This document shows, piece by piece, positions 59,973-64,000 of a stretch of DNA of 64,000 bases. The notes beneath the pieces are model-generated. The model did not search any database. It was not told the origin of the DNA and saw only the letters and a program-made list of their open reading frames with translations. Made by a program: the position numbers and the translations under genes. The stretch's first letter is position 1. Each line of letters starts with the position of its first letter. Origin of the DNA: Pseudomonas sp. Root71 (GTDB taxonomy: Bacteria; Pseudomonadota; Gammaproteobacteria; Pseudomonadales; Pseudomonadaceae); NCBI RefSeq assembly GCF_001429045.1, contig NZ_LMHY01000029.1, forward strand, positions 327,869 to 391,868. Direction: 5' to 3'.

Positions 59973-61517
59973 ATGCACGCGCAAACAATCCAACAGGAAC
60001 ACAGCCTTACCGGCAGCTTGCGCTTCAACGGGATCGGCAAGACCTTTCCCGGGGTGAAGGCGCTGGACAACATCAGCTTCGTCGCCCATCCGGGGCAGGT
60101 TCATGCCTTGATGGGCGAGAACGGCGCCGGCAAGTCGACACTGCTGAAAATCCTTGGCGGGGCCTACACGCCTTGCAGCGGTGCCTTGCAGATCGGCGAG
60201 CGGACGATGGACTTCAAGTCCACCGCCGACAGCATCGGCAGTGGCGTCGCGGTGATCCACCAGGAGCTGCATCTGGTGCCGGAAATGACCGTGGCCGAGA
60301 ACCTGTTTCTCGGGCATCTGCCCGCCAGTTTCGGCCTGATCAATCGCAGTACCCTGCGCCAGCAGGCACTGGCCTGTCTCAAAGGCCTGGCCGATGAAAT
60401 CGACCCCCAAGAGAAAGTCGGACGCCTGTCTCTCGGCCAGCGGCAACTGGTGGAAATCGCCAAGGCGTTGTCCCGTGGCGCCCACGTGATTGCCTTCGAC
60501 GAACCCACCAGCAGCCTTTCGGCACGGGAGATCGACCGCTTGATGGCGATCATCGGCCGGCTGCGGGACGAGGGCAAAGTGGTGCTCTACGTATCCCACC
60601 GCATGGAAGAAGTGTTCCGCATCTGCAACGCGGTGACAGTGTTCAAGGACGGGCGTTACGTGCGCACCTTCGACGACATGAACCAGCTGACCCACGATCA
60701 ACTGGTCACCTGCATGGTCGGGCGCGACATCCAGGACATCTACGATTACCGCCCACGCCAGCGCGGCGCGGTGGCTCTCAAGGTCGATGGCCTGCTCGGG
60801 CCGGGGTTGCGCGAACCGGTGAGTTTTGAGGTGCACAAAGGTGAAATCCTCGGGCTGTTCGGGCTGGTCGGTGCCGGTCGCACCGAGCTGTTGCGCCTGC
60901 TCAGCGGCCTGGCGCGCAACAGCGCCGGACAGCTGAAACTTCGAGGCCATGAACTGAAGCTGCGTTCACCCCGGGACGCGATTGCCGCCGGGATCCTGTT
61001 GTGTCCCGAGGACCGCAAGAAGGAAGGCATCCTGCCGCTGGCCAGCGTCGCCGAGAACATCAACATCAGTGCGCGCGGCGCTCACTCCACCTTCGGTTGC
61101 CTGTTGCGCGGCCTGTGGGAGAAGGACAACGCCGAGCAGCAGATCAGGGCGCTGAAAGTGAAGACGCCCAACGCGGCGCAGAAAATCATGTACCTGTCCG
61201 GTGGCAATCAGCAGAAGGCCATTCTCGGCCGCTGGCTGTCGATGCCGATGAAGGTGCTGCTGCTCGACGAACCCACTCGCGGCATCGACATCGGTGCCAA
61301 GGCCGAGATCTACCAGATCATCCATAACCTGGCCGCCGAGGGGATCGCGGTGATTGTGGTGTCCAGCGACCTGATGGAAGTCATGGGCATTTCCGACCGC
61401 ATCCTGGTGCTGTGCGAAGGCGCCCTGCGTGGCGAGCTGAGCCGCGAGCAGGCCAACGAATCCAACCTGCTGCAACTGGCTTTGCCGCGCCAACGCGCCG
61501 ACGGCGTGGCGAACTGA
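59973..61517 (+). CDS. araG: L-arabinose ABC transporter, ATP-binding protein
   Basis: 514 residues, two fused ABC domains: first Walker A LMGENGAGKSTLLK with LSLGQRQLVEIAKAL and AFDEPTSSLSAREID; second domain with the usual degenerate P-loop (GLFGLVGAGRTELL), LSGGNQQKAILGRWL and LLLDEPTRGIDIG. Wording follows E. coli AraG closely. The ATG at 59973 has AGAGG upstream; the frame to 59916 is leader. Confidence 0.93.
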   Translation: MHAQTIQQEHSLTGSLRFNGIGKTFPGVKALDNISFVAHPGQVHALMGENGAGKSTLLKILGGAYTPCSGALQIGERTMDFKSTADSIGSGVAVIHQELHLVPEMTVAENLFLGHLPASFGLINRSTLRQQALACLKGLADEIDPQEKVGRLSLGQRQLVEIAKALSRGAHVIAFDEPTSSLSAREIDRLMAIIGRLRDEGKVVLYVSHRMEEVFRICNAVTVFKDGRYVRTFDDMNQLTHDQLVTCMVGRDIQDIYDYRPRQRGAVALKVDGLLGPGLREPVSFEVHKGEILGLFGLVGAGRTELLRLLSGLARNSAGQLKLRGHELKLRSPRDAIAAGILLCPEDRKKEGILPLASVAENINISARGAHSTFGCLLRGLWEKDNAEQQIRALKVKTPNAAQKIMYLSGGNQQKAILGRWLSMPMKVLLLDEPTRGIDIGAKAEIYQIIHNLAAEGIAVIVVSSDLMEVMGISDRILVLCEGALRGELSREQANESNLLQLALPRQRADGVAN

Positions 61518-61526
61518 GAGGTGACT

Positions 61527-62498
61527 ATGATGACAACCCAAAACAACACCCTGCCGACTACACGCAAACCGCTGGACCTGCGACGCTTCCTCGATGACTG
61601 GGTGATGCTGCTGGCTGCGGTCGGCATTTTTGTCGCCTGCACCTTGCTGATCGACAACTTCCTTTCACCGCTGAACATGCGTGGCCTGGGCCTGGCGATT
61701 TCCACCACCGGGATTGCTGCGTGCACCATGTTGTATTGTCTGGCGTCCGGGCATTTCGACTTGTCGGTGGGTTCGGTGATTGCCTGCGCCGGGGTGGTTG
61801 CGGCGGTGGTGATGCGCGATACCAACAGTGTGTTTCTCGGTGTCTGTGCGGCGCTGGTGATGGGCCTGATCGTCGGGCTGATCAACGGGATAGTGATCGC
61901 CAAGCTGCGGGTCAACGCGCTGATCACCACGCTGGCGACCATGCAGATCGTGCGTGGCCTGGCCTACATCTTCGCCAACGGCAAAGCGGTGGGGGTGTCC
62001 CAGGAATCGTTTTTCGTGTTCGGTAACGGCCAGATGTTTGGCGTGCCGGTACCGATCCTGATCACTATCGTCTGCTTTCTGTTCTTCGGCTGGCTGCTGA
62101 ACTACACCACCTACGGGCGCAACACCATGGCTATTGGCGGCAATCAGGAAGCGGCGCTGCTGGCCGGTGTGAATGTCGACCGGACCAAGATCATCATCTT
62201 CGCCGTGCACGGTGTGATCGGCGCGTTGGCCGGGGTGATCCTGGCGTCGCGCATGACCTCCGGCCAGCCAATGATCGGCCAGGGTTTCGAGCTGACGGTG
62301 ATCTCGGCCTGCGTGCTGGGCGGGGTGTCGTTGAGTGGCGGGATCGGCATGATCCGGCACGTGATCGCCGGGGTGTTGATTCTGGCGATCATCGAAAATG
62401 CGATGAACCTGAAGAACATCGATACGTTTTATCAGTATGTGATTCGGGGTTCGATTCTGCTTTTGGCCGTTGTGATTGACCGCCTGAAGCAGCGTTGA
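61527..62498 (+). CDS. araH: L-arabinose ABC transporter, permease
   Basis: 323 residues with eight to ten hydrophobic segments and the BPD_transp_2 wording (LASGHFDLSVGSVIACAGVV; INGIVIAKLRVNALITTLATMQIVRGLAY; GGNQEAALLAGVNV; ACVLGGVSLSGGIGMIRHVIAGVLIL). AGAGG five bases before the ATG. No terminator is seen; a REP pair follows. Confidence 0.93.
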   Translation: MMTTQNNTLPTTRKPLDLRRFLDDWVMLLAAVGIFVACTLLIDNFLSPLNMRGLGLAISTTGIAACTMLYCLASGHFDLSVGSVIACAGVVAAVVMRDTNSVFLGVCAALVMGLIVGLINGIVIAKLRVNALITTLATMQIVRGLAYIFANGKAVGVSQESFFVFGNGQMFGVPVPILITIVCFLFFGWLLNYTTYGRNTMAIGGNQEAALLAGVNVDRTKIIIFAVHGVIGALAGVILASRMTSGQPMIGQGFELTVISACVLGGVSLSGGIGMIRHVIAGVLILAIIENAMNLKNIDTFYQYVIRGSILLLAVVIDRLKQR

Positions 62499-62529
62499 CC
62501 ACCGAAGTCTGAAGGTACAGATGATCTCC

Positions 62530-62633
62530 TGTGGGAGCGGCGGTGCGACGATTCGACTTGCTCGCGAAAGCGATCTGTCGGTCACATCGATGTTGGATGT
62601 GCTGACGTCTTCGCGAGCAAGCCCGCTCCCACA
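62530..62633. repeat. diverged REP pair
   Basis: GTGGGAGCGG at the left and CCGCTCCCAC at the right end, with CTTGCTCGCGAA / TTCGCGAGCAAG inside. The left arm carries about 17 extra bases (GGTGCGACGATTCGA), so the arms no longer pair perfectly. Confidence 0.8.
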
Positions 62634-62659
62634 TTGGACCGTGTACAAAACAGTTGGCC

Positions 62660-63040
62660 TTAACCCGCCTTGCGCAACGCCTCGATCAACTCCTGCTTGC
62701 GCATCCCCGATCTTCCCGGAATACCCTTGGCCCGGGCTTCCTTCCTCAAGCTATCGACCGTCTGGGTCTCTCTGGAGGCCCTGCTGCCACGCGAGTGTCC
62801 CTCACGAGTGGCCACCGCCCGACGCGCCGACTCCTTGCGATCGGCCGATTTTGCACTGGCCGGCTTCTTGCGTCCCGAACCGCCGGCCCGCTCGCCGCCG
62901 CCGGACTGCTTGTTGACTGTCGCCCAGGCGCGGGCTTCTGCTTCGTCTTTTGAGACGCCTTTGTTTTCGTAACTGTCTTCGATGTGTTGCGCCTTGCGTT
63001 TTTGCTCAGCGGTGTATTTGGTTTTGCTTCCACGAGGCAT
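62660..63040 (-). CDS. small basic protein with C-terminal Rho_N/SAP-like motif
   Basis: 126 residues, Lys/Arg/Ser-rich. The N-terminal part (AEQKRKAQHIEDSYENKGVSKDEAEARAWATVNKQSGGG) is a pattern often labelled plasmid-stabilisation or ChaB-like in Pseudomonas. The C-terminal part (VDSLRKEARAKGIPGRSGMRKQELIEALRKA) resembles the Rho N-terminal/SAP nucleic-acid binding motif. A chromatin- or stress-related role is inference. GGAGAAATCCC precedes the ATG. Confidence 0.8.
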   Translation of the reverse strand: MPRGSKTKYTAEQKRKAQHIEDSYENKGVSKDEAEARAWATVNKQSGGGERAGGSGRKKPASAKSADRKESARRAVATREGHSRGSRASRETQTVDSLRKEARAKGIPGRSGMRKQELIEALRKAG

Positions 63041-63059
63041 GGGATTTCTCCTGGCTTCA

Positions 63060-63383
63060 TTACTGGCTCATGTTGCTTTCCTCGTCCTCGGTGGTGCTTG
63101 AACCGAGGCCACCACTGCCGGGTGTTTTTTTCTCCGGCAGGTTCGGCCCGCCCTTACGTCCCGCGTCATTGCCTTGAATCCGCGGGTCGGTGCCGGTGGC
63201 GGGCGGCAGGTTATGGTCGATCGTCGTGCCATCGGTGTTCATGCCGGGGGCACTCTGGATGGCGGGAGCCCTGGGTTTTTCCACCGGATTGGTCGGGCCG
63301 GTGCTCGAGCCGATGGTCCCGGCGAAGGAGGCTGCGGACAAAAGCGCAGTGAGAACGAGGGCGGTCAACCTGGACAGGGTCAT
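63060..63383 (-). CDS. small secreted protein of unknown function
   Basis: 107 residues with a signal peptide (MTLSRLTALVLTALLSAASFA) and a mature region rich in Gly, Pro, Thr and Ser (SSTGPTNPVEKPRAPAIQSAPGMNTDG; GRKGGPNLPEKKTPGSGG), probably unstructured and periplasmic. It precedes the basic protein in the same direction with a gap of about 20 bases and could be co-transcribed. No family recognised. Confidence 0.7.
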   Translation of the reverse strand: MTLSRLTALVLTALLSAASFAGTIGSSTGPTNPVEKPRAPAIQSAPGMNTDGTTIDHNLPPATGTDPRIQGNDAGRKGGPNLPEKKTPGSGGLGSSTTEDEESNMSQ

Positions 63384-63464
63384 GGCGGTGTCTCCAACGA
63401 GTAGAGTCCTTACCTGATTAGTCCGCCCTCGATCCGGATGGGTGCATTGTCAGCGACGAACGGC

Positions 63465-64000
63465 TCAAGCCTGTTCCAGTGCCCTGACTGCTGTGGCCCT
63501 GCGCCAGATCAATCGGCCCACGGTGATCAGCCAGTTGAGCGAGGCAACCGCCAACACCGTGAGCAACAGCGTGGGCATGCCTTGTTCGACGATGATTTTC
63601 CCGGCCAGCAATGGAAAACCGAACACGCCGATGAAGTACGACAGGCTGAACAGCAGCAGGGATTGCGCGGTGCTGCCGTTCGGCGCTTCATTGGCGGCCA
63701 GGCCGTTGATCACCGAGTAGGTCAGGCCATAACCGATCCCGAGCATCACCGCCGCGAGCACATAGCTGAAGCTGCTGTCGACGACAAAACCGAACATCAC
63801 GATCGATGCCAGCATCAACCCCGAAAGTACGCATGACGCACGGAACGGATCGCGCTTGACCACGAACCCGGCAACCAGCATGCGGCCGCTGATCGCCGCG
63901 CTCATGAAGCCGAGGAAGAACAGCGAATAGTCGAGTGAGTGCGCCGCCGCGTAACTGGTTTGAAAGCTCGACAGACCACCGAACACGCAGCCGCCGAGGC
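63465..64000 (-). CDS. MFS transporter, 5' end outside the window
   Basis: The last ~178 residues are visible: five or six hydrophobic helices (LFFLGFMSAAISGRMLVAGFVV with a loop R; VMLGIGYGLTYSVINGLAANEAP; LLLFSLSYFIGVFGFPLLAG) in the C-terminal half of a major-facilitator protein. The frame is open to the window edge (LGGCVFGGLSS...), so the GTG at 63986 is not the real start. Substrate unknown. Confidence 0.85.
   Translation of the reverse strand, partial: LGGCVFGGLSSFQTSYAAAHSLDYSLFFLGFMSAAISGRMLVAGFVVKRDPFRASCVLSGLMLASIVMFGFVVDSSFSYVLAAVMLGIGYGLTYSVINGLAANEAPNGSTAQSLLLFSLSYFIGVFGFPLLAGKIIVEQGMPTLLLTVLAVASLNWLITVGRLIWRRATAVRALEQA

Overview
The window reads as chromosome of a Pseudomonas of the fluorescens group. 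Evidence: high-GC coding with G/C-ending codons, REP/REPIN repeats with the GTAGGAGCTGCCG and TGTGGGAGCGAGCTTGCTCGCGA signatures, and gene order that follows the P. aeruginosa blocks PA2817-PA2811 and PA2984-PA2957 as I recall them. All identifications come from reading the sequence; no database search was run.

Layout. 1-2000: a degenerate chromosomal repeat, a membrane-anchored protein of unknown function, and a Glu-Gly-Glu-Gly tRNA cluster with a strong stable-RNA type promoter. 2013-16300: a complete Flp/Tad pilus locus. An AraC-like regulator diverges from an 11-gene plus-strand set (flp, tadV, an AAA+ ATPase, rcpC/cpaB, tadG-like, two tadE-like, tadZ, tadA, tadB, tadC). A convergent minus-strand set carries the secretin rcpA, the lipoprotein tadD, a DUF3613 protein and perhaps one more small ORF. 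16583-22884: PA2817-like protein, FadE-type acyl-CoA dehydrogenase, transglutaminase-like protein, GST and a two-gene ABC-2 exporter. 22982-30487: DUF2062 protein, then comEC, exbB, exbD, lpxK, a Trm112-like protein, kdsB, a low-molecular-weight phosphatase and murB. 30737-35095: an IorA/IorB-type molybdenum hydroxylase with its XdhC and MocA maturation factors. 35235-42458: rne, rluC, a HAD phosphatase, sppA and a Maf protein. 42564-52450: the fatty-acid and cell-envelope cluster yceD, rpmF, plsX, fabD, fabG, acpP, fabF, pabC, mltG, tmk, holB, tatD. 52460-55891: a minus-strand sRNA matching RgsA in position and architecture, a TetR regulator, MoaA, a DUF4823 lipoprotein and a DUF1285 protein. 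56032-62498: an L-arabinose (probably also D-galactose) oxidative uptake module made of a GntR regulator, a lactonase, an SDR sugar dehydrogenase and the AraFGH transporter. 62660-64000: two small proteins and a truncated MFS transporter.

The most interesting signals are: the AAA+ ATPase built into the tad operon; the RgsA-like sRNA with a stationary-phase-type promoter and an anti-Shine-Dalgarno loop; two copies of one 14-bp operator, in opposite orientation, before the GntR gene and before araF; near-leaderless architecture at yceD (and possibly rluC); and the absence of pilZ from its usual place between holB and tatD.
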